Below are positions 54,155 to 63,413 of a stretch of 64,000 nucleotides of DNA, piece after piece. The first letter of the stretch is position 1; each line of letters opens with the position of its first letter. Source of the stretch: DASUAS01 sp963750045 (GTDB lineage: Bacteria; Actinomycetota; Acidimicrobiia; IMCC26256; DASPTH01); assembly GCA_963750045.1 (NCBI GenBank), contig CAVVPD010000005.1, positions 248,001 to 312,000 on the forward strand. Reading direction: 5' to 3'. The notes below the pieces were generated by a model. It searched no databases. It saw only the letters and a program-made list of their open reading frames with translations, and had not been told where the DNA came from. Position numbers and translations under genes: made by a program.

Positions 54155-57073
54155 ATGACCGAACCCGCCCGTACCGCGCCCGACGCCCCCGAGCACCGCT
54201 ACCACGCCGCGCTCGCCAACCGGATCGAGGCGAAGTGGCAGGACCGCTGGGAGGCCGACCACACCTTCTGGGCACCCAACCCGAGCGGTCCGCTCGCCGG
54301 CGGCTTCGACGCGGTGGCAGCGCGCGCCAAGCTCTACGTCCTCGACATGTTCCCGTACCCGAGCGGTGCCGGCCTCCACGTGGGCCATCCCCTCGGCTAC
54401 ATCGGCACCGACGTGTTCGCCCGCTTCATGCGCATGCGCGGGCACAACGTCCTGCACGCCATGGGCTACGACGCCTTCGGGCTCCCCGCCGAGCAGTACG
54501 CGGTCCAGACCGGCCAGCACCCCCGCGTCACCACCGAGGCCAACGTCGCCAACATGCGCCGCCAGCTCCGGGCCCTCGGTCTGGGTCACGACCCCCGCCG
54601 CGGGATCACCACCACCGACGCCGACTACTACCGCTGGACCCAGTGGATCTTCCTGCAGATCTTCGACTCGTGGTACGACGACGAACAGGACCGCGCCCGG
54701 CCGGTCGCCGAGCTCGTCGCCGACTTCGAGGCCGGCACGCGCGCACCCGAGAGCGACGCCAACCCCGACGCGCTCGGCTGGGCCGACCTCGACGCCGACA
54801 CGCGCCGTGCCGTCGTCGACTCGTACCGGCTGGCCTACCTCGACGAGGCGCCGGTGAACTGGTGCCCCGCGCTCGGCACGGTGCTCGCCAACGAGGAGGT
54901 GACCGCCGACGGGCGCAGCGACCGCGGCAACCACCCGGTCTACACGCGCGCGCTGAAGCAGTGGATGCTGCGGATCACCGCGTACGCGGATCGTCTGCTC
55001 GGCGATCTCGACGTGCTGGACTGGCCCGAGTCGATCAAGCTGATGCAGGGCAACTGGATCGGTCGCAGCGTCGGCGCCGAGGTCGCCTTCCCTGTGGAGG
55101 AGCACACCGACGTCGAGATCGACGTCTTCACCACCCGGCCCGACACGCTGTTCGGCGCCACCTACATGGTGCTCGCACCTGAGCACCCGCTCGTCGACCG
55201 GATCGTTCCCGACCAGTGGCCCCAGGACTCGCCGCTCGAGTGGCGCGGCACCTTCGGGCTCGACAAGTTCCCGGCCGAAGCGGTCGCGTCGTACCGCGAG
55301 TTCGCGGCGATGAAGTCGGAGCTCGAACGCCAGGCCGAGGGCAAGGAGAAGACCGGCGTCTTCACGGGGGCGTTCGCCAAGAACCCCACCAACGGGTGGA
55401 ACGTCCCCGTCTTCATCGCCGACTACGTGCTCATGGGCTACGGCACGGGGGCGATCATGGCGGTGCCCGCGCACGACCAGCGTGACTTCGAGTTCGCCCA
55501 CGAGTTCGACCTCCCCGTGGTCGACGTCGTCCAACCGCCCGACGGTTGGCGGCGCGACCGCGACCTGGCCGCCGACGCCCCGGCCGAGGAATGGCCGGAG
55601 GCCTACAGCGGCGAGGGGATCGCGACGCACTCCACCGGAGACGGCATCTCGCTCGACGGCTTGTCGACCGCCGAGGCCAAGGTGCGCATCGGCGAGTGGC
55701 TCGAGGCCGCGGGATTCGGTGCGCCCGCGGTCACCTACAAGCTGCGTGACTGGCTCTTCAGCCGGCAGCGCTACTGGGGTGAGCCGTTCCCGATCGTCTA
55801 CGACGCGCAGGACCGCCCGATCGCGGTGCCCGAATCGATGCTGCCGGTCGAGCTGCCGGAGATCTCCGATTTCGAGCCCCGCATCCTGGCCGACGACGAC
55901 ACCGCGCTCCCCGAACCCCCGCTGGCCCGCGCCGACGACTGGGTCACCGTCGAGCTCGACCTCGGTGACGGCCCGCAGCCCTACCGGCGCGAGACCAACA
56001 CCATGCCGCAGTGGGCCGGCTCCTGCTGGTACTACCTGCGCTACCTCGACCCCACCAACGCCGGCGTGATCGTCGACCCGACCGTCGAGCGGTACTGGAT
56101 GGGCGAGGGCGCCGACGGCGGCGTGGACCTCTACGTCGGCGGCGCCGAGCACGCCGTGCTGCACCTCCTCTACGCGCGCTTCTGGCACAAGGTGCTGTTC
56201 GACCTCGGCCACGTGTCGACGCCCGAGCCGTTCCACCGCCTGTTCAACCAGGGCACCATCACCGCCGCGGCCTACACGGACGAGCGCGGCGCCTACGTCG
56301 AGGCCGCGGAGGTGGAGGAGCGCGACGGCTCCTGGTTCTTCGGCGGCACCGAGGTGGTCCGCCACGACGGCAAGATGGGCAAGAGCCTGAAGAACTCGGT
56401 GACGCCCGACGACATCTACCGCGACTACGGCGCTGACACCCTGCGGCTCTACGAGATGTTCATGGGACCGCTCGACGCGAGCCGGCCGTGGAGCACCGCC
56501 GACATCGTCGGCGTGCACAAGTTCCTGCAGCGGTTCTGGCGCAACGTGGTCGACGAGGACACCGGCGAGCTCCACGTGTCGGACGCACCGGCGGACGACC
56601 AGACCCGCCGGCTGCTGCACCGCACCATCGACACGGTCGGTGCCGACATGGGCACGCTCGAGTTCAACACCGCCATCGCGTCGCTGATGGAGCTCAACAA
56701 CCGGTTGACCCGGGTCGTCCAGGAACGGGGGAGCGCGCCTCGTGAAGTGGTGCGGGCGATGGTGCTGATGCTGTCGCCGCTCACGCCGCACGTCGCCGAG
56801 GAGCTCTGGCAGCGCCTCGGCGAGCCGGCCGTGCTCGCGTTCACCGACTTCCCGCTCGCCGACCCCGCGCTGCTGGTCGACGAGGTCGTCGAGATCCCGG
56901 TGCAGGTCGACGGCAAGGTGCGGGCCAAGGTCACGGTCGCGACGGGCGCGTCCGAGGCCGAGCACGAGGCCGCGGCACGGGCGGAGCCCCGCATCGCGGA
57001 GCTGCTGGCCGGCGCGACCGTCCGCAAGGTGATCGTCGTCCCCGGCCGGATGATCAATTTCGTCACTGGCTGA
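54155..57073 (+). CDS. leuS: Leucine-tRNA ligase
   Basis: A 972-residue class I synthetase, the full actinobacterial length. The HIGH motif is YPSGAGLHVGH (residues 68-78), the editing (CP1) domain carries TTRPDTLFGATYMVLAPEHP and the Asp region YGTGAIMAVPAHDQRDFEFA, and KMSKS appears as KMGKSLKN (about residue 748). The C-terminal anticodon-binding helical part (SPLTPHVAEELWQRLG) and the VDGKVRAKVTV end domain are complete. It charges tRNA-Leu and removes mischarged amino acids. ATG 54155 is 62 bases from the tRNA-Ala 5' end, on the opposite strand. Confidence 0.97.
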   Translation: MTEPARTAPDAPEHRYHAALANRIEAKWQDRWEADHTFWAPNPSGPLAGGFDAVAARAKLYVLDMFPYPSGAGLHVGHPLGYIGTDVFARFMRMRGHNVLHAMGYDAFGLPAEQYAVQTGQHPRVTTEANVANMRRQLRALGLGHDPRRGITTTDADYYRWTQWIFLQIFDSWYDDEQDRARPVAELVADFEAGTRAPESDANPDALGWADLDADTRRAVVDSYRLAYLDEAPVNWCPALGTVLANEEVTADGRSDRGNHPVYTRALKQWMLRITAYADRLLGDLDVLDWPESIKLMQGNWIGRSVGAEVAFPVEEHTDVEIDVFTTRPDTLFGATYMVLAPEHPLVDRIVPDQWPQDSPLEWRGTFGLDKFPAEAVASYREFAAMKSELERQAEGKEKTGVFTGAFAKNPTNGWNVPVFIADYVLMGYGTGAIMAVPAHDQRDFEFAHEFDLPVVDVVQPPDGWRRDRDLAADAPAEEWPEAYSGEGIATHSTGDGISLDGLSTAEAKVRIGEWLEAAGFGAPAVTYKLRDWLFSRQRYWGEPFPIVYDAQDRPIAVPESMLPVELPEISDFEPRILADDDTALPEPPLARADDWVTVELDLGDGPQPYRRETNTMPQWAGSCWYYLRYLDPTNAGVIVDPTVERYWMGEGADGGVDLYVGGAEHAVLHLLYARFWHKVLFDLGHVSTPEPFHRLFNQGTITAAAYTDERGAYVEAAEVEERDGSWFFGGTEVVRHDGKMGKSLKNSVTPDDIYRDYGADTLRLYEMFMGPLDASRPWSTADIVGVHKFLQRFWRNVVDEDTGELHVSDAPADDQTRRLLHRTIDTVGADMGTLEFNTAIASLMELNNRLTRVVQERGSAPREVVRAMVLMLSPLTPHVAEELWQRLGEPAVLAFTDFPLADPALLVDEVVEIPVQVDGKVRAKVTVATGASEAEHEAAARAEPRIAELLAGATVRKVIVVPGRMINFVTG

Positions 57074-57091
57074 CGGCCCGCGCCCTCGGCG

Positions 57092-57847
57092 TCAGCGACC
57101 GGTGAACCGCGGGGGTCGCTTCTCGGCGAAGGCGGTCGCGCCCTCGCGCGCGTCGTCGCTGGCGAAGACCGGTGCGGCTCGCTCGCGCCACGCGCCGATG
57201 TCGACCTCGAAGAGGCGGCGCGCGTCGTAGGCGATCTCCTTCGTGAGCGCGACGGCCAGGGGAGCGTTGGCGGCGATCTCCTCGGCGAGCGCGATCGCGG
57301 TCGGGAGCACGTCGGCGCTCGGGACCACCCGGTTCACCAGACCGTGGTGGAGCGCGCGCTCCGCGTCAATGGGCGCGCCCGTGAGCGCGAGCTCGAGCAC
57401 CACCGCGGGCGGGAGCCGCAGTGCCGCGCGACTCGTCGCGCCGACGCCCACCAACCCTCGCTTCACCTCGGGCAGCCCGAAGACGGCGTGGTCGGCGGCG
57501 ACGACGAGGTCGCATCCCAACATGATCCCGAACCCGCCGGCGACCGCCGCGCCGTTCACCGCGGCGATGATCGGCTTCGGGTAGACCCGCTCGACGAAGA
57601 CCTCGGTGCCCGGGCCGCCGCCCGCTCCCTGCTCGCCGGCGGCGAAGGCCTTGAGGTCCATGCCCGCACAGAAGGCCTGGTCGCCGGCGCCGGTGAGCAC
57701 GACGACCCGCACGCCGTCGTCGTGCTCGGCCTCGACGAACGCCCGCCCCAACCCCAGGTACGTCTCCGGATCGAGGGCGTTGCGGCGCTGGGGCCGGTTG
57801 ATGGTGATCACCCGGACCGATCCGTGGGTGACGACGTCGACGGCCAT
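57092..57847 (-). CDS. Enoyl-CoA hydratase
   Basis: A 251-residue crotonase with both catalytic glutamates: the first in FGLPEVKRGLVGVG and the second in PPAVVLELALTGAP. The oxyanion segments AFCAGMDLKAF and NGAAVAGGFGIMLGCDLVVA are intact, and the tail EGATAFAEKRPPRFTGR is typical. Of the three crotonases here it is the best candidate for a true hydratase of beta-oxidation. ATG 57847 begins MAVDVVTHGS. It converges with leuS, 18 bases away, and diverges from the nitroreductase. Confidence 0.93.
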   Translation of the reverse strand: MAVDVVTHGSVRVITINRPQRRNALDPETYLGLGRAFVEAEHDDGVRVVVLTGAGDQAFCAGMDLKAFAAGEQGAGGGPGTEVFVERVYPKPIIAAVNGAAVAGGFGIMLGCDLVVAADHAVFGLPEVKRGLVGVGATSRAALRLPPAVVLELALTGAPIDAERALHHGLVNRVVPSADVLPTAIALAEEIAANAPLAVALTKEIAYDARRLFEVDIGAWRERAAPVFASDDAREGATAFAEKRPPRFTGR

Positions 57848-57902
57848 GCGGCGAATGATGACACACTGCGGTCGACCGCCCACCCGAGGAAAGAGCCATT
57901 CG

Positions 57903-58640
57903 TTGCCGCTCGACGCCGACCTCGACACCGCCGCGCTTCCCGCCGATGTGGTGGGGCTCCTCGAAGGGATCACGTCGACGCGCGCGATCCGCCGGTACCG
58001 CGACGAGCCGGTGCCGCCCGAGGCACTCCGGGCCATGCTGTTCGCGGCGACGCGGGCGCCGAGCGGCTCCAACCGTCAGCCCTACCGGTTCATCGTGCTC
58101 ACCGACGGTCCGAACGCGCGTGCGGCGAAGGCGTTGATCGCCGAAGGTGCGCGCGCCGCGTGGGGCGGCAAGCGCGTGAACGACGGGTACGACTCCGGCT
58201 CCGGCGCCGTCGAGAACTCGCCGAAGGCGCGCATGGCGGCGACCATGCAGCGCTACGTCGACGAGTTCGAGCACGTGCCCGTGCTCGTGCTGCCGTGTCT
58301 GGTGCGCTACCGCGAGCCGACGCCGTTCGAGGGCGCCTCGATCTTCCCGTCGTGCCAGAACCTGCTGTTGGCGGCGCGCGCGCTCGGCTACGGGGGCGTG
58401 CTCACCGGATGGCACTTCGCGGTGGAGGCGGAGCTGCGGGAGCTGCTCGGGGTCCCCGAGGGCGTCTTCATGGCGGCGACCATCACCATCGGCAAGCCCG
58501 AGGGGTCGCACGGCCCCGTCCGCCGCCGCCCGCTGTCGGAGCTGGTGTTCGGCGAGGCCTGGGACGCGCCGCCGCCCTGGGCCGTCGATCCGGTGGGCAC
58601 CCGCCACACCGCCGCGGGCCCGCCCAAGCCGCCGGCGTAG
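57903..58640 (+). CDS. Nitroreductase family protein
   Basis: A roughly 245-residue FMN-dependent oxidoreductase. GITSTRAIRRYRDEPVPPEA carries the Arg-Ser/Ala-x-Arg FMN contact, ATRAPSGSNRQPYRFIVLTD is the classic nitroreductase stretch, and SCQNLLLAARALGYGGVLTG holds the C-terminal FMN contacts. NAD(P)H-dependent reduction of a nitro, quinone or enone group is expected. The TTG at 57903 is chosen because GAGGAAAG lies upstream at a fair distance; it is 55 bases from the divergent crotonase start. Confidence 0.88.
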   Translation: MPLDADLDTAALPADVVGLLEGITSTRAIRRYRDEPVPPEALRAMLFAATRAPSGSNRQPYRFIVLTDGPNARAAKALIAEGARAAWGGKRVNDGYDSGSGAVENSPKARMAATMQRYVDEFEHVPVLVLPCLVRYREPTPFEGASIFPSCQNLLLAARALGYGGVLTGWHFAVEAELRELLGVPEGVFMAATITIGKPEGSHGPVRRRPLSELVFGEAWDAPPPWAVDPVGTRHTAAGPPKPPA

Positions 58641-58755
58641 CTCACCCTTCCTCCTCGAGCGGCTGGCTGGTACGTTCGGCGCGGCACCTCCCCGGCACTT
58701 CCCCGGTGGTTGCGCGCGCGGTCCCGCACCGGCGCGCCCTTCCGGAGGTCCGCCC

Positions 58756-59601
58756 GTGGCCGAGATCCCGCGCCAGCCGTCCCGCGAGCTGTCCCAGGAG
58801 CTGTCCCAGGAGGAACGCGAGTTCTGGGACACCCGGTTCCGCGACGAGCCGAGGCGGCGCCGCGACGACGCGCCGGCGAGGTCGCGCCGCGAGCAGCGAC
58901 CCGTGGCGCTCGCCGACGGTCCGCTGACCCGCCTCCTCGACCGGGTGCGTGACTGGCGCACCGACGCCCGCCTCGGCGTGGTGGTACTTGTGGTCGTGGC
59001 GGTGATGGCCGGCGTGGTCTGGTACCGCATCGGTGTGGGAGGCGCCGGCGCGGGGGAGCCTGCGAGCACGTTCCGCGCGGCGACCACGACCGTCGTCTCG
59101 GCGGCCAACCCTGCCGACCCGCCGTCCACCACCGCCACGGGTTCGCCCGCGACGATCGCGGTGCACGTTGCCGGTGCGGTCACGCATCCCGGTGTCGTGG
59201 ACCTGCACGCCGGTGCCCGGGTGATCGACGCGATCGAAGCGGTGGGGGGCGCACTCGCCGACGGTGACCTCGATCGCCTCAACCTCGCGGCCAGGGTCAC
59301 CGACGGGCAGCGGGTCTACGTGGCCAAGGCGGGCCAGGCCGATCCCGGCGTGATCGGCGACACCGGCGGCGCCGGCGGTACCGGCGCCGGGGGCACGGCG
59401 GCGCCCGGCGCCAAGGTGAACCTGAACACTGCGTCGCAGGCCCAGCTCGAGGAGCTTCCCGGCATCGGACCCACGTACGCGCAGTCGATCATCGCCGAGC
59501 GCCAGCGGCGCGGTGGGTTCACCTCGGTCAACGACCTCCGCAGCGTCCGCGGGATCGGCGACAAGCGCTTCGCCGAGCTGGCGCCGCTCGTCACCGTGTG
59601 A
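58756..59601 (+). CDS. comEA: ComEA-like helix-hairpin-helix DNA-binding protein
   Basis: A 281-residue protein with a charged cytosolic N-terminus, one membrane helix (LGVVVLVVVAVMAGVVWYRI, about residues 73-92), a Thr/Ser-rich link, an SLBB-type domain (VHVAGAVTHPGVVDLHAGAR, about 133-190) and a C-terminal helix-hairpin-helix pair (VNLNTASQAQLEELPGIGPT and the following DLRSVRGIGDKRFAEL). ComEA binds DNA at the cell surface during transformation. GTG 58756 is used. The stop overlaps the comEC start (GTGA). Confidence 0.93.
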   Translation: MAEIPRQPSRELSQELSQEEREFWDTRFRDEPRRRRDDAPARSRREQRPVALADGPLTRLLDRVRDWRTDARLGVVVLVVVAVMAGVVWYRIGVGGAGAGEPASTFRAATTTVVSAANPADPPSTTATGSPATIAVHVAGAVTHPGVVDLHAGARVIDAIEAVGGALADGDLDRLNLAARVTDGQRVYVAKAGQADPGVIGDTGGAGGTGAGGTAAPGAKVNLNTASQAQLEELPGIGPTYAQSIIAERQRRGGFTSVNDLRSVRGIGDKRFAELAPLVTV

Positions 59602-61073
59602 ACGGGGGCCCGCCCTGGGGCCCGCTCGCCGTGCTCGCCGGACTGGTGGCCGGCATCGTGGCGGGCGAGGCCACGGGCCCCGGTGCCGCGGTCGGCGTGC
59701 TGGCCCTCGGCGCCGTCGCGCTGGCGGCCGCCGCGCTCCTGGGCGCCCCACCGGTGCGGTTGGCCGTCGCGGTGGTCGCGTTCGCGCTCCTGGGCACCGC
59801 GGTGATGCAACGCGCGCTGCACGGCCTCGAGGTGTCGCCGTTGCGCGACGCGGTGGAAAGGGAGGCCGACGCGCGACTCGTGGCGACGCTCGTCGACGAC
59901 CCCGACTCGTCGCGCTTCGACGCCCGGGCGTTGGTGCGGGTGGCCGACGTGTCCGGGCGAGGGGCCGGCGGGCGTCGCGTGCTGGTGACCGCGTCCGGTG
60001 ACGTCGCCGGCCACCTGCGCCTCCTCTCGGCGGGGGAGGGGATCGTGGTCCGCGGGTGGTTCGCGCCGCTCGAAGGCTTCGACGCCCGGTGGCGGTGGAA
60101 GCACGCGGTCGGCGCGTTCCATGCGACCGACCTCGTGGGCGCGAGCCGTTCCCGTGGGCCACTCGCACGCGCGGCCAACGACGCCCGGGCCCTCGTGCTC
60201 GCCGGTTCCCGACACCTCGCGCCGGTCGACCGCGCGCTGCTCTCAGGATTCCTCCTCGGCGACACCCGGGGCGTTCCCGACGACCTCGACGAGCAGTTCC
60301 GGGCGGCCGGCCTCACCCACCTCACCGCGGTGTCGGGGGAGAACGTGGCGTTCGTGTTGGCGTTGTTCGCGCCGTTCCTGCGGCGGCTCGGCTGGCGGGG
60401 CCGGGTCGTCGGCGCGCTCACGGTGCTGGTGCTCTTCGGCACGATGACCCGGTGGGAGCCGTCGGTCCTGCGGGCGATCGCGATGGCCGTGATCGCGTTG
60501 GTGGCCGGTGCGCTCGGGCGCCCGACCGTCGGTGTGCGCGTGTTGGTGCTCGCCGCGATCGCGCTGCTGCTGGCGGACCCGTTCCTCCTCCATTCGGTCG
60601 GGTTCCTGCTCTCGTGCGCGGCCAGCCTCGGCATCGCGCTGCTGGCCCGGCCGCTCACCGCCCGCCTCCGGGGCCCGGGGTGGATGCGCGAGGTCCTCGG
60701 CGTCACCGCCGCCGCGCAGGTCGGGGTCGCGCCGGTCCTGATCCCGGTGTTCGGGTCGATGCCCCTGGTCGCGCTGCCGGCCAACCTGGTGGCGGTGCCC
60801 CTCGCCGCGCCGCTCACGATGTGGGGCCTCACCGCGGGCGTCGTCGGCGGCCTGGCCCGTCCCGTGTCGCCGGTGATCCCGCGCCTGCTCGAGGCGCCGA
60901 CGGTCGCGCTGTTGCACGCGCTCATCGCGGTCGCCGGCGTCGCGTCGCGTGTGCCGGTGGCCGTCGACGGCCGCGCCGCGTGGGGTCTCGTCGCGCTCGG
61001 GGCTCTCGCCGCTGCGGCGAACCGCTCGCGTAGGCTCCGCGCCCATGCCCGCGTTCCGGTACCGCCTCGGTGA
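59598..61073 (+). CDS. comEC: ComEC/Rec2-like DNA channel protein
   Basis: A 491-residue membrane protein. After an N-terminal helix pair and a soluble DUF4131-like domain (VLVTASGDVAGHLRLLSAGE) comes the Competence domain with DRALLSGFLLGDTRGVPDDL, AGLTHLTAVSGENVAFVLAL and VLRAIAMAVIALVAG. It should form the channel for single-stranded DNA entry. The C-terminal metallo-beta-lactamase domain of many ComEC proteins is absent, as in some other actinobacteria. The next gene starts inside its last 29 bases. Confidence 0.93.
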   Translation: MNGGPPWGPLAVLAGLVAGIVAGEATGPGAAVGVLALGAVALAAAALLGAPPVRLAVAVVAFALLGTAVMQRALHGLEVSPLRDAVEREADARLVATLVDDPDSSRFDARALVRVADVSGRGAGGRRVLVTASGDVAGHLRLLSAGEGIVVRGWFAPLEGFDARWRWKHAVGAFHATDLVGASRSRGPLARAANDARALVLAGSRHLAPVDRALLSGFLLGDTRGVPDDLDEQFRAAGLTHLTAVSGENVAFVLALFAPFLRRLGWRGRVVGALTVLVLFGTMTRWEPSVLRAIAMAVIALVAGALGRPTVGVRVLVLAAIALLLADPFLLHSVGFLLSCAASLGIALLARPLTARLRGPGWMREVLGVTAAAQVGVAPVLIPVFGSMPLVALPANLVAVPLAAPLTMWGLTAGVVGGLARPVSPVIPRLLEAPTVALLHALIAVAGVASRVPVAVDGRAAWGLVALGALAAAANRSRRLRAHARVPVPPR

Positions 61074-61881
61074 TGAGGTCCACGACCTCACCACGCGCAC
61101 CCTGGTGATGGGCATCCTCAACCGCACCCCCGACTCGTTCTACGACCACGGCGCCACGTTCGAGCTCGACTCACTGCTGCGCCGGGCCGAGGTGCTCGTC
61201 GAGCAGGGTGCCGACATCCTCGACGTCGGGGGGGTGAAGGCCGGGCCCGGACCGGAGGTGGACGAGGCCGAGGAGCTCGACCGCGTGGTGGCGCCCATCG
61301 AAGCGCTCCACCACCGGTTCGACGTCGCCATCTCGTGCGACACATGGCGCGCCGCGGTGCTCGACGAGGCGTGCAAGGCCGGCGCGGTGGTGGGCAACGA
61401 CATCAGCGGGTTCGGTGACCCCGACTACCTCGCCGTGGCTGCCGCCCACGGGGCTTCGGTCGTGGCCACGCACATCCGCCTCCGCCCCCGCGTACCCGAT
61501 CCCGAACCCCACTACGCCGATCTCCTGGCCGACGTCACCGCGTTCCTGGTCGACCGCGCCGCGCGCGCCGAGGGGGCCGGCCTCGCGCCCGAGCAGATCG
61601 CGCTCGACGCCGGACTCGACCTCGGCAAGTCGCCCGCCCAGAGCGCGGTGCTGCTGCGTGAGAGCGACTCGCTCGCCGGTCACGGCTTCACCCTCCTGCT
61701 GTCATCGTCGAACAAGCGGTTCTTCGGCGAGCTGCTCGAGCTCGACATCGACGCGCGCCGCGCCGCGTCGTTGGCGTCCGTCGCGTACGGCGTCGCCCAC
61801 GGCTGCCGCATCGTGCGAGTGCACGACGTCGCCGGCACCGTCGCCGTCTGCCGCATGACCGAAGCCCTCCTCTCGGCATGA
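61045..61881 (+). CDS. FolP2-type dihydropteroate synthase homologue
   Basis: A 278-residue TIM-barrel protein. MGILNRTPDSFYDHGATFEL is the pterin-binding start of DHPS, and GADILDVGGVKAGPGPEVDE is the second loop. In true DHPS this loop reads D-I-G-G-E-S-T-R-P-G; the D-V-G-G-V-K-A-G-P-G wording is that of the mycobacterial FolP2 (Rv1207-like) paralogue, which is reported not to act as a DHPS. The function is therefore probably not folate synthesis. ATG 61045 overlaps the comEC end by 29 bases; the holA gene follows 10 bases after its stop. Confidence 0.85.
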   Translation: MPAFRYRLGDEVHDLTTRTLVMGILNRTPDSFYDHGATFELDSLLRRAEVLVEQGADILDVGGVKAGPGPEVDEAEELDRVVAPIEALHHRFDVAISCDTWRAAVLDEACKAGAVVGNDISGFGDPDYLAVAAAHGASVVATHIRLRPRVPDPEPHYADLLADVTAFLVDRAARAEGAGLAPEQIALDAGLDLGKSPAQSAVLLRESDSLAGHGFTLLLSSSNKRFFGELLELDIDARRAASLASVAYGVAHGCRIVRVHDVAGTVAVCRMTEALLSA

Positions 61882-61891
61882 CCGGGCGAGC

Positions 61892-63265
61892 ATGAGCGCC
61901 GCCGCATACCTGGTCAAGGGCTCGGAACCGTCGTTGCGCGACCGGGTCGTCGGCGACCTCGTCGCCGAGTTGCTCGGCGCCGACGACCGCAGCCTCGGGC
62001 TCGAGGAGATCACCGTCCCCGGTCGCGCCGGTGCCGGCGACGACGGCGAGAGCGGCGGTGGGGCCGAGGGTCGCGAGGCGGCGGTGGCGGCGCTGCTCAA
62101 CGCGGTCGGGAGCCCGCCGTTCATGACCGAGCACCGCGTGGTGGTGGCGCGCGACGTCGGTGCGCTCACCGCCGGCGACGTCGACGGCATCCTCCGCTAC
62201 CTCGATGATCCGCTCGACACGACGATCCTGGTGCTCGTCGCCGGGGGCGGCACCATCCCGCCGGCGCTCACCAAGAAGCTCAAGGAGATCGGGGCCGAGG
62301 AGCGCGCGCCCGACAGCGAGAAGACCGACAAGGTCCTCGTCAACGCGGCCCACGCCGCAGGGCTGTTGCTCGAGGCGGACGCCGCGCACCTGATCACGAG
62401 CCACCTCGGCGACAACGCCGGGCGGGTGGGGTCCGTCGTCGACGTGCTGGCCGCCGCGTTCGGGCCCGGCGTGCAGCTGACCGTCGACGACGTGTCGCCC
62501 TACCTCGGCGAAGCCGGCGCGGTGCCGTCCTACCTCCTCACCAACGCGATCGAGGCCGGGGATCCTCCCGGCGCGCTCGAGACCCTGCACCGGCTGCTCA
62601 CCGTGTCGAGCCCGCAGCAGCCGAAGCCGATGCACCCACTCCAGGTCATGGGCGTGCTCACGGGCTACTACCGGCGCATCCTGCGGCTCGACGACCCGTC
62701 ACTGCGCTCCCCGGCCGACGCGGTCGCCGCCCTGGGCGGCAAGGTGAAGGAGTACCCGGCGCGCAAGGCGCTCGGCCAGGCGCGTGCCCTCGGCACCGAC
62801 GGAATCCGCCAGGCGTTCGACGCGCTCTTCCAGGCCGACCTCGACCTCAAGGGGGCGCGGGGCATCCCCGAGCAGGCGGTGATGGAGGTGCTGGTGGTGC
62901 GCCTCGCCCGCTTGGCGGCGAGGAGCGGAGGGCGTCGCGCGCGCCGGTCAGCGCGCGAGACGGTGCCGACGCCTCAGCGCAGCGCGACCTGCACGACATC
63001 CCCGACCACCCTGGCCTGGTACCGGCGCAGCGGGCCGGCCCAGCCGTCGTCGGACGGGAGGACGCACTCCCCGGTCGTGACGTCGAACATGGATCCGTGC
63101 TCCGGGCAGCGCAGGAGGACCTTGCGAGTGAGGGGGAGACCGCCGAGGGGCGTGTTCTGGTGGGGGCAGTTGCTCTCGAACGCGCACCAGGTGCCGTCCG
63201 CGTTGGCGACGGTGACGGGTGTGCCGTCCACGTCGATCGTGGCGGTCTCGCCCGGTTCCAGGTAG
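61892..63265 (+). CDS. holA: DNA polymerase III delta subunit (end uncertain)
   Basis: The HolA pattern covers about 350 residues: AAYLVKGSEPSLRDRVVGDL at the start, VARDVGALTAGDVDGILRYL, LLLEADAAHLITSHLGDNAG, PYLGEAGAVPSYLLTNAIEA and the C-terminal YYRRILRLDDPS with ARKALGQARALG. It loads the sliding clamp as part of the clamp loader. The conserved part ends near 62940 (LVVRLARLAARSGGRRARR). The open frame then runs about 300 bases antisense to the Rieske gene, so the real stop is probably earlier and hidden by a base error. ATG 61892 follows folP2. Confidence 0.85.
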   Translation: MSAAAYLVKGSEPSLRDRVVGDLVAELLGADDRSLGLEEITVPGRAGAGDDGESGGGAEGREAAVAALLNAVGSPPFMTEHRVVVARDVGALTAGDVDGILRYLDDPLDTTILVLVAGGGTIPPALTKKLKEIGAEERAPDSEKTDKVLVNAAHAAGLLLEADAAHLITSHLGDNAGRVGSVVDVLAAAFGPGVQLTVDDVSPYLGEAGAVPSYLLTNAIEAGDPPGALETLHRLLTVSSPQQPKPMHPLQVMGVLTGYYRRILRLDDPSLRSPADAVAALGGKVKEYPARKALGQARALGTDGIRQAFDALFQADLDLKGARGIPEQAVMEVLVVRLARLAARSGGRRARRSARETVPTPQRSATCTTSPTTLAWYRRSGPAQPSSDGRTHSPVVTSNMDPCSGQRRRTLRVRGRPPRGVFWWGQLLSNAHQVPSALATVTGVPSTSIVAVSPGSR

Positions 63266-63309
63266 TCCGTCGGGAGGGCGTCGATGAAGCCGTGGTCGTC
63301 ATCGGTCAT
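62974..63309 (-). CDS. Rieske [2Fe-2S] domain protein
   Basis: A 111-residue ferredoxin-like Rieske protein. The cluster ligands are NCPHQNTPLGG (Cys-x-His) and RCPEHGSMFDVTTG (Cys-x-x-His), followed by the strand GWAGPLRRYQARVVGDVVQV. Small Rieske proteins of this kind carry electrons for ring-hydroxylating oxygenases or sit in nitrite-reductase-like systems. ATG 63309 begins MTDDDHGFIDAL. It overlaps the extended holA frame on the other strand, and its start is 105 bases from the divergent amidohydrolase. Confidence 0.93.
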   Translation of the reverse strand: MTDDDHGFIDALPTDYLEPGETATIDVDGTPVTVANADGTWCAFESNCPHQNTPLGGLPLTRKVLLRCPEHGSMFDVTTGECVLPSDDGWAGPLRRYQARVVGDVVQVALR

Positions 63310-63413
63310 CCCACGAATCTACGGCCTTGTTGCACCGAGTTGAAGTTGACTGCGGCGCTGCGGCGCGGCCAGGCTGAGCGAAAGCAAGCGCAGCCCAACG
63401 AGGGGAGCGGTTC

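Noticed and set aside
54083..56965. A 960-codon minus-strand frame opposite leuS
   Set aside because: Its composition mirrors the antisense of leuS; leuS has all synthetase motifs on the other strand.
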